From Myceligenerans indicum (GTDB lineage: Bacteria; Actinomycetota; Actinomycetes; Actinomycetales; Cellulomonadaceae), in NCBI RefSeq assembly GCF_016742955.1, contig NZ_JABBYC010000006.1:1-64000 (forward strand): a stretch of DNA of 64,000 nt, written 5' to 3'. A program made the translations under genes and the position numbers. Below, piece after piece: positions 8,558 to 16,595 of this stretch; positions within the stretch are counted from its first letter, which is position 1, and each line of letters begins with the position of its first letter. The notes beneath the pieces were generated by a model. The model was not told the DNA's origin. It made no database searches and was given only the letters and a program-made list of their open reading frames with translations.

Positions 8558-10060
8558 GTGTCCGACGAGCGTTCGCTCTTCCCGACTGTCATGCGCGGTT
8601 ACGACCGCGACCAGGTGCACAGCCACCTCGACCGGCTCAACGCGGCGCTGGAGGAGGCACGCAGACAGGTCGAGTCGTCCGATTCCCGCGCCTCCAAGCT
8701 CGAGTCCGACCTCGGCGACGCCCAGCAGCGGCTCAAGGAGAGCGACAAGCCGTCGTACGCAGGCCTCGGGTCGCGGATCGAGATGCTGCTGCGCTCCGCG
8801 GAGGAGCAGTCGTCCGACATTCTCACGCAGGCGAACCAGCAGGCCGCCGACATCTTGGCACGTGCCAAGCTCTCCGCCGGCCAGGTACGCTCGCGCGCCG
8901 AGTCCGAGGCCGCCGAGCAACTCGCCAGCGCCCGCCGCGAGGCCGAGGAGATCCGCACCACGATGGCCGCGGAGGCCGACGGCCACCTCGTCGCCGCACA
9001 GCGGCGCGCGGAAGAACTCGTCGGGTCCGCGGAGCGCGAGGCCGCGCTGATCACGTCGGGCATCGCCACCGAGGAGTCCGAACGCCGCTCCAGCCTGGAG
9101 CGCGAGCTCGGCACGCTGCGCTCCACCGTCGAGCGCGAGACCACCGAGCTGCGGGTCAACACCGAACGCGAGGCCGCCCAGCTCCGCGCGAAGGTCGCGG
9201 CCGAGACCGCGGCCCAGCGGGAGAGCGCCGAGACCGAGTCCAGCGAGCTCCTGGAACGCGCTCGCCGCGAGGCCGAGCAGCTCGTGGCCGAGGCGAAGCG
9301 TGAGGCGGCCGAGGCGTCCAACGCGGTCACCTCGGACCTCGAGGACCTGCGCGAGCAGGCACGTACGGCACTGGCCGACGCGGAACTCGAGATCGCCACC
9401 CGCAAGGAGCAGGTGGAGACCGAGCTCTCCGAGCGGCACGCCAAGGCCAAGGAGGAGACCGACAAGCTCGTCAAGGCCGCCGAGGAGCACGCGGGCGAGG
9501 CGGAGAAGCGCGTGGCCGTCGCCCTTGAGCAGGCCGAGAAGGTGCGCTCGGAGTCCGACGTCTACGTCAAGGACCTCGTCGCGGACTCGCGGCGGACGGC
9601 CGATCGCATCGTGGCCGAGGCTCGCGAGTTCGCCGACCAGACCATCGCGGACGCTCGCGCCGAGGCGGAGCAGCAGCGCGCGGCGGCACAGAACCAGCTC
9701 GAGGACCTCACCCGGCAGCACGACTCGATCAACGGGTATCTGGACGAGCTGCGCGGCATGCTCGGTGGTGGCGGTCAGGCTCCCAAGCCCGACGGCTCGG
9801 CGGCGCTCGCCACGGCGACCGGCGGCAGCCCGCTGACCCCGGCGCAGAAGGCCCGCTTCGGGGGCGTCGGCGCGGACCACGACGACGATGACGAGCCGGC
9901 CGGCAGGCCGCCCGCCGCCATCCCGCCCCGCTCCCCGAACCCGGCGCCGTCGGCCGACGAGGTCAGTTCGGCCACCGTCGTCATCCCGCAGGTCGAGGAA
10001 GCCGATCCGAAGTCCGGCAAGCCCAAGTCCGGCAAGTCCAAGGCAGAGGCCAACGCCTGA
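8558..10060 (+). CDS. DivIVA-domain long coiled-coil protein
   Basis: A 500-residue protein. The N-terminus (LFPTVMRGYDRDQVHSHLDRL, about 5-25) matches the DivIVA/Wag31 membrane-curvature domain. It is followed by almost 380 residues of heptad-rich, Glu/Ala/Arg-rich coiled coil in repeated EAREEAEQL-like segments, then a short acidic/Pro-rich tail. Actinobacterial relatives (Wag31, SepIVA, FilP, Scy types) organise polar growth, septum placement or cytoskeletal scaffolds. The GTG at 8558 is chosen because CGGAGG at 8545-8550 is 7 bases upstream and the DivIVA motif begins directly after it; the frame is open well beyond this. It is a paralogue rather than the main Wag31, which usually sits near ftsZ. 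Confidence 0.88.
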   Translation: MSDERSLFPTVMRGYDRDQVHSHLDRLNAALEEARRQVESSDSRASKLESDLGDAQQRLKESDKPSYAGLGSRIEMLLRSAEEQSSDILTQANQQAADILARAKLSAGQVRSRAESEAAEQLASARREAEEIRTTMAAEADGHLVAAQRRAEELVGSAEREAALITSGIATEESERRSSLERELGTLRSTVERETTELRVNTEREAAQLRAKVAAETAAQRESAETESSELLERARREAEQLVAEAKREAAEASNAVTSDLEDLREQARTALADAELEIATRKEQVETELSERHAKAKEETDKLVKAAEEHAGEAEKRVAVALEQAEKVRSESDVYVKDLVADSRRTADRIVAEAREFADQTIADARAEAEQQRAAAQNQLEDLTRQHDSINGYLDELRGMLGGGGQAPKPDGSAALATATGGSPLTPAQKARFGGVGADHDDDDEPAGRPPAAIPPRSPNPAPSADEVSSATVVIPQVEEADPKSGKPKSGKSKAEANA

Positions 10061-10082
10061 CAGTCCTCCCGTAGGACAGCGA

Positions 10083-10138
10083 CGAGACCCCGGCGGGTCA
10101 GGGCCACCAGTCGAGCAAGGTCCGCCGCCGGGGTCTCG
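10083..10138. terminator. 14-bp perfect inverted repeat, likely terminator
   Basis: CGAGACCCCGGCGG (10083-10096) and CCGCCGGGGTCTCG (10125-10138), with a 28-base loop. It lies just after the DivIVA-domain gene and overlaps the last codons of the convergent hydrolase gene, so it can end transcripts from both sides. Confidence 0.6.
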
Positions 10139-10937
10139 CCTGTACCCGCTGGTGCAGGTCCGCGAGGGCATCGGCGACTGCCTGCGGGTCCTCGACCGGT
10201 GCCATGTGACCGACACCAGGGATCTCCGTCAGGGTGACGTCCGCACCGGCCGTCCGCGCCGCGGCCGCCATGTGTTCTGCCTCGTCACGTGGCGACAACA
10301 CGTCCTGCGCTCCCACGACCACCGCCACCGGCAGGTCGAACTTCTCCAGGACCGCCGTCCTGTCCGGGCGTGCTGCCATCGCACGCTGCGTCCATGCGAC
10401 CCCCGCCGGCGACTGTGAACGGATCCAGCTCTCGAGAACGGGGAAGAGGTTCCGCCTCTCCGCGGCACTGACTTCCGACAGCAAAACCGCGGGCATGCCG
10501 AGCACGGCGTCGACGGTCTGTGACTCCTCGACGGCGTTCGCGATCCGCCGCCTCTTCGCCCGGACCTCATCGGTGTCAGCAACCGACTTCGTGTCGACGA
10601 GGCCGAGCCCGGACACGAAGTCGGGATACAGGTCGGCCAGAGCCAGCGCGACATATCCACCCAGCGACAGGCCGACGACGATGGCGTTGCCCACGCCCAT
10701 CCCTCTCAGGGTGTCGTGCACGCACTCGGCACTGTGCTCGAGCGCCGGCCGAGCGCCGTCCAGGTCCGAGTGCCCGGCCCCGGGCAGGTCGACGCCGATC
10801 GCGCGGATCCCGGGCGGCAATGCCATGGCGCACGCGGACCACATCCGCACGTCCAGCGGGAAGCCGTGCAGGAGGACGAGCGGCAGGCCCCCGCCCGTAC
10901 GCAGGTCGATGGTGTTCAGCGGAGTCGTCCGAGTCAT
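10098..10937 (-). CDS. Alpha/beta hydrolase
   Basis: A 279-residue alpha/beta-hydrolase-fold protein. The oxyanion-loop motif LVLLHGFPLD, nucleophile elbow GLSLGG, acid region GAQDVLSP and catalytic His in GVGHMAP are all present in the right order. The ATG at 10937 has GAGGAGG 7 bases upstream; a GTG six bases earlier is too close to that site. It resembles ester or enol-lactone hydrolases (haloperoxidase or PcaD-like group), but the substrate cannot be read from sequence. No pathway partners are adjacent. Confidence 0.88.
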   Translation of the reverse strand: MTRTTPLNTIDLRTGGGLPLVLLHGFPLDVRMWSACAMALPPGIRAIGVDLPGAGHSDLDGARPALEHSAECVHDTLRGMGVGNAIVVGLSLGGYVALALADLYPDFVSGLGLVDTKSVADTDEVRAKRRRIANAVEESQTVDAVLGMPAVLLSEVSAAERRNLFPVLESWIRSQSPAGVAWTQRAMAARPDRTAVLEKFDLPVAVVVGAQDVLSPRDEAEHMAAAARTAGADVTLTEIPGVGHMAPVEDPQAVADALADLHQRVQARPRRRTLLDWWP

Positions 10938-11025
10938 TGCCACGCCTCCTCGCGGGACGCCCGCGCCCCTCGCTCCGGGACGACCTCCGCCCCACTTCTC
11001 AGGTTAGTGCTCTCCCGCGCAAACG

Positions 11026-11787
11026 CTAGGCCGGATCGAGGGAGCCCTCCCAGTGTGTCGGCAGGGGAAGCGGGTGATCCGGCAGGACGTGACCCACGAT
11101 CTCGTCGAGCACGCGGCGGACCGCCGACTCGCCCACCCACAGATGCTTCGCGCCGTCGACCCCGATGACCTCCGCCTGCGGGACCCGGGCGAACCGGCGA
11201 CGGGCCTCCTCGGGACGCAGGTAGTCGTCGAGTTCCGGGACCAGCACCACGAGCGGCTTGCCGAGCGCGGCCCACCGGTCCAGGTCCTCGTCGGTCGCGC
11301 GGTGCAGCGGCGGCGAGAGCAGGATGGCTCCCTCGATGCTCGGGTCGGCCCCGTGCTTGAGGATCAGCTCGGTGCCGAACGACCAGCCGACCAGCCACGG
11401 TCTGGGCAGCTCGCGGAACTCCGCCAGCTCGATGGCCGCGGCGACGTCGTACCGCTCCGCCTCGCCGCCGTCGAACTCGCCCTCGCTGGTGCCGCGGGGC
11501 GAGCTCGTGCCGCGCGTGTTGAACCGCAGGACGGCGAGGTCCGCCAGCGCGGGCAGCCGCCAGGCGGCCTTGCGGTACACGTGGGAGTCCATGAACCCCC
11601 CGTGCGTCGGCAGCGGGTGGAACGTCACCAGGGTGGCCGACGGCGTCCGTGGGGCGCCGTCGGGCCCGACGGGCAGTGCGAGTTCGCCCACGAGCGTCAG
11701 CCCGTCCGCGGTGTGCAGCTCCACGTCCTCCCGGTGTGCGGGCAGGACGGTCGTGGAGCGGATCTGATGAGAGGTCTGGGTAGTCAT
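11026..11787 (-). CDS. Alpha/beta hydrolase, dienelactone-hydrolase-like
   Basis: A 253-residue hydrolase with a FHPLPTHGG loop, nucleophile elbow GWSFG, acid in PELDDYLRP and His in GAKHLWVGE. The arrangement resembles the TEX30/YfhR-like and dienelactone-hydrolase-like families. The start may be ATG 11787 or ATG 11796; the first is given. The small zinc-ribbon-like gene lies 35 bp upstream on the same strand and may be cotranscribed. Substrate unknown. Confidence 0.85.
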   Translation of the reverse strand: MTTQTSHQIRSTTVLPAHREDVELHTADGLTLVGELALPVGPDGAPRTPSATLVTFHPLPTHGGFMDSHVYRKAAWRLPALADLAVLRFNTRGTSSPRGTSEGEFDGGEAERYDVAAAIELAEFRELPRPWLVGWSFGTELILKHGADPSIEGAILLSPPLHRATDEDLDRWAALGKPLVVLVPELDDYLRPEEARRRFARVPQAEVIGVDGAKHLWVGESAVRRVLDEIVGHVLPDHPLPLPTHWEGSLDPA

Positions 11788-11822
11788 CGGGACCATTCTC
11801 ACCCGGACCGGGACGGAGCCCG

Positions 11823-12122
11823 TCAGCGGAGGTTGGCGCGGCGGCTCCAGCAGCTGGTGTGCCAGTGCCGGCGCTGTTCGAGCCCTGCCTCGGGGCCGCC
11901 GATGGCGTCGGACCGCCAGGCCACGACGTGGGCGGTGCCGGGCGCGACGTCCTGCCGGCAGGCGGGGCAGACGTAGGTCTTGTCCGAGGAACGGACGTGC
12001 TGAACCACCCATTCGCCGTCCGGCGCGGACTCGCTGCTCCGGCCGCCCGTGGCCCGATCGAGGTCGAGCGGGCGGTGCTCGGCTCCGTAGGGTCGCTTGC
12101 TCGATCGACGTCTGGACGGCAT
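11823..12122 (-). CDS. Small conserved zinc-ribbon-like protein
   Basis: A 99-residue protein with a basic N-terminus (MPSRRRSSKRPYG) and a Cys/His cluster: CPAC in the middle, then HVVAWR, RRHWH and CW near the end. This is compatible with one structural zinc site (CxxC...HxxC). Similar short proteins are common in Actinobacteria and are often annotated only as hypothetical. The start at ATG 12122 follows the basic N-terminus typical of relatives; the frame is open further upstream. It sits between a hydrolase gene on the same strand and the divergent FKBP lipoprotein. Function unknown. Confidence 0.75.
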   Translation of the reverse strand: MPSRRRSSKRPYGAEHRPLDLDRATGGRSSESAPDGEWVVQHVRSSDKTYVCPACRQDVAPGTAHVVAWRSDAIGGPEAGLEQRRHWHTSCWSRRANLR

Positions 12123-12293
12123 GCGGCCATTGTCCCAGGACCTCGGCGACGACCGCCAAACCGTCGTCACGCCGGCCCACGGCGGGGCGTCGCCGCAGCG
12201 TCCGGCCCGGATTCACCTCGGCACAGAGGTTTCCCCGCTCGGACCGTTACAGTGTGCCGGTCTGGCACTACCTCACCGATCGAAGGACACAAC

Positions 12294-13325
12294 GTGAAGC
12301 ACCGCACCTCAGCCGGCCTGGCGGCGTTCGCCCTGAGCTCCGCCCTCGTGCTCACCGGATGCGGTGACGGCGACGATTCGGGTGCCGATGCATCGGCCAG
12401 CCCGTCCGCCGACGCCTCGGGCGCGAGCGCGGAGCCCGTCGTCGCCGGAGGCGTCTGCGAACCGGAGGCCCCCTCGGCACCTGCGGAGATCCCCGAACCC
12501 AGCGAGGCCGACCAGAAGGCCATCGAGGGCGTGACGGTCACCGGCGCGGCCGGTGAGGAGCCCGAGAAGGTCGAGTTCGACACACCGCTCGAGGTGGAGG
12601 GCCTGGCCGTCAACGTGCTCGACGAGGGCGACGGCACCGAACTGGCCACGGGCAACCGCGTCACCTTCCAGGACTACATCGTCAACGGGTCGGACGGCGA
12701 ACAGACGAACCCCTCGACCTGGGACGAGGGGCAGGCTCCGCAGAGCTTCACCCTGGGTGACCCGTCCTACCAGGTGCTCAACGAGCCGTTCGCCGGTCTC
12801 CACGTCGGTGCGCGGCTGACGCTCGCCATGAAGGCCATGGACGGGACCACCCAGGTGCACGTGCTCGACATCGTCGAGTCCGAGTCGCTGCCGACGCGCG
12901 CCAAGGGCACCACGGTGAAGCCCGAGGACGGCCTGCCGACGGTCGAGCTCGGTGACGACGGCGCCCCGACCGTCACCATCGCGGACGATTACGACGACCC
13001 CGAGGAGCTCGTCGTGCAGCCCCTCATCGAGGGTGACGGCGCCAAGGTCACGAAGGACGACGAGGTCACCGTCCAGTACCTCGGCTGCCTGCTGGACGGT
13101 ACGTCGTTCGACTCCTCCTGGAGCCGCTCGGCCCCCACGTCCTTCGCGCTCTCCGGCGTCATTCCCGCCTGGACGGACGGACTCGACGGGCAGAAGGTCG
13201 GCAGCCAGGTGCTGCTCGTCGCCCCGGCCTCGGAGGCCTACGGAGAGGACCCGAGCGCTCACGAGCTGGGCGGCAAGACGCTGATCTTCGTGGTGGACAT
13301 CCTCGCGGCCGAGCCTGCGGCCTGA
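12294..13325 (+). CDS. FKBP-type peptidyl-prolyl isomerase lipoprotein
   Basis: A 343-residue exported lipoprotein. The signal peptide ends in lipobox LVLTGC (Cys23), followed by a Ser/Ala/Asp linker. Two FKBP-like domains follow. The first (about 95-200) is degenerate. The second (about 240-340) has the conserved VTVQYLGCLLDGTSFDSSW start, the VIPAWTDGLDGQKVGSQVLLVAP core and the LIFVVDIL end. It probably accelerates folding of secreted proteins at the cell surface. The GTG at 12294 has GAAGGA about 6 bases upstream. Isomerase activity of the first domain is doubtful. Confidence 0.9.
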   Translation: MKHRTSAGLAAFALSSALVLTGCGDGDDSGADASASPSADASGASAEPVVAGGVCEPEAPSAPAEIPEPSEADQKAIEGVTVTGAAGEEPEKVEFDTPLEVEGLAVNVLDEGDGTELATGNRVTFQDYIVNGSDGEQTNPSTWDEGQAPQSFTLGDPSYQVLNEPFAGLHVGARLTLAMKAMDGTTQVHVLDIVESESLPTRAKGTTVKPEDGLPTVELGDDGAPTVTIADDYDDPEELVVQPLIEGDGAKVTKDDEVTVQYLGCLLDGTSFDSSWSRSAPTSFALSGVIPAWTDGLDGQKVGSQVLLVAPASEAYGEDPSAHELGGKTLIFVVDILAAEPAA

Positions 13326-13340
13326 CCCGGCCGCGCCCAC

Positions 13341-13404
13341 GAGCCGGCACCTCACCGAGCCGGCACCTCACCGAGCCAGCATCGCGCCGAGCCAGCATCG
13401 CGAT
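13341..13404 (+). repeat. 16-bp tandem repeat, 4 units in two subtypes
   Basis: Units at 13341, 13357, 13373 and 13389: two exact copies of GAGCCGGCACCTCACC followed by two copies of GAGCCAGCATCGCGCC (the last ends in AT). It lies directly after the FKBP gene and does not encode a supported protein. Confidence 0.9.
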
Positions 13405-13470
13405 GCGGGACCTCACGAGGCGGTGCGCCCTTGCCGGGGCGCGCCGCCTCGCCGCGTCAGCCCGACTCCC

Positions 13471-13558
13471 GGCTCTCGGCTCTCGGCTCTCGGCTCTCGG
13501 CTCTCGGCTCTCGGCTCTCGGCTCTCGGCTCTCGGCTCTCGGCTCTCGGCTCTCGGCT
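13471..13558 (+). repeat. 7-bp tandem repeat, 12 copies (GGCTCTC)
   Basis: Twelve uninterrupted, identical copies of GGCTCTC run from 13471 to 13554, followed by a partial copy. The array is intergenic, 92 bp upstream of the MpaB-family start. Because 7 is not a multiple of 3, apparent reading frames through it (GSRLSAL repeats) are artefacts. Perfect arrays like this are prone to slipped-strand changes. Confidence 0.95.
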
Positions 13559-13649
13559 CATCGTGCCGGCACGGACGCGGTCACCGTCGCATTTCGCTGA
13601 TCGCGATGAGGGCTCACCCCACAGGCGGATACTGCGACATACTCACGTC

Positions 13650-14522
13650 ATGCCCGTGGTGGCCAATCCGATCGAGCGCGTCCGCACCCGGGTGGGCGGC
13701 GCGATATTCCTCCGTGTGGCCGGGCCCGACGCGTACGCCACCCGCGACCGCATCCACCTCACCCCCGGCCCCCGCTGGTTCCCTCCCGAAAGTGCGGTGC
13801 GGGCGGTCCATGCGGACGCGGCAACCTTCGCCGGCGGCCTCCGGGCCCTGCTGCTCCAGGCCCTGCATCCACTGGCCATGGCAGGAGTGGCGGGGCACTC
13901 GGGGTACCGCAGCGACCCCTGGGGCCGGCTGGCGCGTACGTCCACGTTCCTCGCGGCGACGATCTTCGGCACGGCGGAGGAGGCGCAGGCCGCCGTCGAC
14001 CGGGTGCGCGCGGTCCATGACCGGGTCCGGGGCACCTCGCCCGACGGCGTCCCCTACCGCGCCGGGGACCCACACCTGCTCACGTGGGTCCATGCCGCCG
14101 AGGCCGACTCGTTCCTCACGGCGCACCAGCGCTTCGGAGCCCGGCCCCTGAGCGCCGACCGAGCCGACGAGTACGTGGCCCAGCTCGGACAGGTCGCCGG
14201 CGCCCTCGGGGCTCGTGACGTTCCGCAGACCGTGGCGGAGCTGGCCGAGTGCCTGGAGTCGTACCGCCCGGAGCTGCGCGCCACACCTCAGGCCCTGGAC
14301 ACCGCGCGCTTCCTCCTTCGCGAGCCGCCGCTGCCCCGCCCGGTGCGCGTGCCGTACGCACTGCTCGCCGCCGGCGCAGTCGCGACCCTGCCGGCCTGGG
14401 CCCGCACGGAGCTGCGGCTGGAGCGATGGCCGCACGGGGCCGCGGCCCGGCTCGCCGGCCGGGTGGCCGTCGGTGCGATCCGCTGGAGCCTGGGCACGAC
14501 CACGGTCCCGGTCAGAGCCTGA
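13650..14522 (+). CDS. Oxygenase MpaB family protein (DUF2236)
   Basis: A 290-residue protein of the DUF2236/MpaB-like family, whose characterised members (latex-clearing protein Lcp, MpaB) are haem b oxygenases. Family signatures seen are LRALLLQALHPLAMAGVAGHSGYRSDPWGRLARTS near the start (conserved His and GRL..T), then PDGVPYRAGDPHLLTWVHAAEADSFL. The start at ATG 13650 fits the family N-terminus. There is no export signal, so a cytoplasmic or peripheral protein is expected. Tandem-repeat arrays lie on both sides. The substrate is unknown. Confidence 0.85.
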   Translation: MPVVANPIERVRTRVGGAIFLRVAGPDAYATRDRIHLTPGPRWFPPESAVRAVHADAATFAGGLRALLLQALHPLAMAGVAGHSGYRSDPWGRLARTSTFLAATIFGTAEEAQAAVDRVRAVHDRVRGTSPDGVPYRAGDPHLLTWVHAAEADSFLTAHQRFGARPLSADRADEYVAQLGQVAGALGARDVPQTVAELAECLESYRPELRATPQALDTARFLLREPPLPRPVRVPYALLAAGAVATLPAWARTELRLERWPHGAAARLAGRVAVGAIRWSLGTTTVPVRA

Positions 14523-14595
14523 GCGGGCAGACCAGGATCGGCGAGAGCATCGGCCCGCGCACCCACTGCGCGCCACCGGTACAGACGGGGCCGGC

Positions 14596-14707
14596 TTCCG
14601 GCCGTCAGGTTCGTGGCCGTCAGCGGCCGTGGCCGTCAGCGGCCGCGGTCGTCAGCGGCCGCGGTCGTCAGCGGCCGCGGTCGTCAGGGCTCGTGGTCGT
14701 CGGGAAC
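14596..14707 (+). repeat. 16-bp tandem repeat, about 6-7 units
   Basis: Units of 16 bp start at 14612, 14628, 14644, 14660, 14676 and 14692. The first two are CGTGGCCGTCAGCGGC, the next two CGCGGTCGTCAGCGGC, then decaying copies; a weak copy precedes at 14596. The array fills the space between the convergent MpaB-family and AraC genes and overlaps the last codons of the AraC gene (stop at 14684-14686). Confidence 0.9.
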
Positions 14708-15613
14708 CGGGTGTGGGTCGGGGTCCACGTGGGCCTCGTCCCGCCAGCGGCCGGGTGCGACGCCGGACCGCCGCTTGAAGGCCGTGGCGAACGCGTACTC
14801 GTTGGTGTAGCCGACCTGCGTGGCGATGCGCGCCAGCGGCAGGTCGGTGCGGACCAGCAGGTCCTCGGCGCGCTGCATCCTGAGCTCCGTCAGGTACCGG
14901 AACGGCGACCGTCCGACGGCGGCCGTGAACCGCGCCGCGAAGGCCGCTCGCGACAGCCCCGCGATACCGGCGAGCTCCTCCACGGTCCAGGACCGCGACG
15001 GGTCCGCGTGCAAGCGTTCGAGCACCGGGCGCAGGACGCCGTCGCCGAGTGCGCGGTACCAGCCCGGTGCCGGATCGTCGGACGCCGACCACGCGGCGCG
15101 CAGCGTGGAGACCAGGTTGACGTCCAGCAGCCGGTCCAGCATCGCCTGCTGGCCGGGGTCGTCACGCCCCGCCGCTGCCGCGAGCAGGCCGACGGCCGCG
15201 GCCTGGTCGCCGTCCTGCCGCTCGCGGGGAACGACGACGCAGCGCGGCAGCTCCCGCAGCAGAGCCCGGCCCACCGTGCCCTCCAGCGTGTACGCCCCGC
15301 ACAGCACGGTCGCGTCGGCGCTGCCTGGGTCGGACCCGCGCCGCCGCGCATCGGCGATCGGCTCGGCCGGCGCCCCGGCCTCGCTGACGATGACGTAGGG
15401 CGCGCCACCCCGCACCAGGACGACGTCGTACGCGCGCAGCCCGATCGGCGCGGCCCCCTCCTGCAGCAGGCGGCCCGACCCGTTCAGCAGCACGTGGACC
15501 GTCAGGGGACGCCGGCCTTCGAACCCGAGGCCCCAGGGGGCCGTCCGGCGCAGGACGGAGAACACCGCGCCGCGCGCACGGGCCTGAGCCAGTTGGTCCG
15601 ACAGGACATCCAC
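14684..15613 (-). CDS. AraC-family transcriptional regulator (cupin_6 + HTH)
   Basis: A 309-residue regulator. The N-terminal half resembles the AraC_binding_2/cupin_6 domain (DVLSDQLAQARARGAVFSVLRRTAPWGLGF). The C-terminal AraC double helix-turn-helix is clear, with WTVEELAGIAGLSRAAFAARF and LPLARIATQVGYTNEYAFATAFKRRSGVAPGRWR. The start GTG 15613 is chosen because family members begin at this motif; GTG 15634 is an alternative, and extension to 15700 would overlap the divergent gene. It probably controls the divergent NmrA-like gene 80 bp away. The last codons run into a tandem repeat, so strains may differ in the tail. Confidence 0.85.
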   Translation of the reverse strand: MDVLSDQLAQARARGAVFSVLRRTAPWGLGFEGRRPLTVHVLLNGSGRLLQEGAAPIGLRAYDVVLVRGGAPYVIVSEAGAPAEPIADARRRGSDPGSADATVLCGAYTLEGTVGRALLRELPRCVVVPRERQDGDQAAAVGLLAAAAGRDDPGQQAMLDRLLDVNLVSTLRAAWSASDDPAPGWYRALGDGVLRPVLERLHADPSRSWTVEELAGIAGLSRAAFAARFTAAVGRSPFRYLTELRMQRAEDLLVRTDLPLARIATQVGYTNEYAFATAFKRRSGVAPGRWRDEAHVDPDPHPVPDDHEP

Positions 15614-15693
15614 GGCACGATCGTAGACGATCACGAATCCAGGCGAGCAGATCACACATTGATCCGCCGACTGCGCGTTCGTACGGTCGAGGC

Positions 15694-16509
15694 ATGACAA
15701 CCTTCCTGATCCTCGGCGGCACCGGCAAGACCGGCCGCCGCCTCGCCCGCACTCTCACCGGCGGTGGGCACGTGGTCCGCGCCGCCGGTCGCTCCACCAC
15801 ACCGCGGTTCGACTGGCACGACCGGTCCACCTGGGCCACCGCCCTGACCGGCGTCGACGGTGTGTTCGTCGTCGGGCCCGGCTCCGCGACCGACTGGAGC
15901 CCCCTCCTGTCCGACTTCCTGGCCACCGCGGCGGAGCGCGGTGTGCGGCACGCCGTCCTCCTGTCCGCCCGCGGTGTGGAGTTCCTGCCCGACGGTGTGG
16001 TCGCGCGCGCCGAGGCCGCACTCCAGGCTGGTCCCGTGGCCTGGACGATCCTGCGTCCCTCGCACTTCGCGCAGAACTTCACCGAGGCGATGTTCGTCCC
16101 GGACGCGGACGGCCGCATCGTGGCCCCTGTCGGGAGCGGCGCCGAACCGTTCGTGGACGTCCAGGACATCGCCGAGGTCGCGGCGGCCGTGCTGCGGGAT
16201 CCGGCGACGTGGGCCGGTCAGGTCCTCGCGCTGTCGGGGCCCGCGGCCCTGACGTTCGACGAGGCCGCCGCCGTTCTCTCCGAGGCGGCCGGCGCGCCGG
16301 TGCGGTTCGAGGACGAGGCCGACGACGCCCACGAACGACGCCTGGCCGAGGCCGGAACACCTGCCGGCTACATCCCCTGGCGCGCCGCGATGCTCCGCGG
16401 CATCCGCCGAGGCGAGGACGCCTATCTCAGCGACGGCGTCGAGCGCGTGCTGGGCCGTGGGGCCACGAGCTTCCAGGAGTGGGCGCGGCGCGAGGTGCCC
16501 GCGCGGTAG
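15694..16509 (+). CDS. NAD(P)H-binding NmrA-like oxidoreductase
   Basis: A 271-residue atypical short-chain dehydrogenase. The N-terminal Rossmann motif LILGGTGKTGRRLA (about 4-17) binds NAD(P). The body has the NmrA/QOR2-like pattern, including WTILRPSHFAQNF and a FVDVQDIAEVAAAVL block. There is no classical YxxxK pair in the expected spacing, which fits NmrA-type sensors and ergot-alkaloid or quinone reductases. The divergent AraC regulator shares the 80-bp promoter region and is the likely controller. The physiological substrate is unknown. Confidence 0.85.
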   Translation: MTTFLILGGTGKTGRRLARTLTGGGHVVRAAGRSTTPRFDWHDRSTWATALTGVDGVFVVGPGSATDWSPLLSDFLATAAERGVRHAVLLSARGVEFLPDGVVARAEAALQAGPVAWTILRPSHFAQNFTEAMFVPDADGRIVAPVGSGAEPFVDVQDIAEVAAAVLRDPATWAGQVLALSGPAALTFDEAAAVLSEAAGAPVRFEDEADDAHERRLAEAGTPAGYIPWRAAMLRGIRRGEDAYLSDGVERVLGRGATSFQEWARREVPAR

Positions 16510-16595
16510 GGGGCGCGTGGCCGGTCGGGGCATACAGATCTGCTGATCGTTGGTCCAGCCTTCTGATCAGGCGCGGACGCCGAGCGCCGACCGGT

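Noticed and set aside
13403..13600. Frames with GSRLSAL repeats
   Set aside because: They are translations of the 7-bp tandem repeat, open in all three frames, without a ribosome site.
13341..14707. CRISPR array
   Set aside because: Repeats are contiguous short tandem units without spacers, and no cas genes are nearby.
16510..16595. Terminator or attachment site from CTGATC/GATCAG repeats
   Set aside because: The 6-bp arms are short and far apart; there is no integrase or tRNA nearby.
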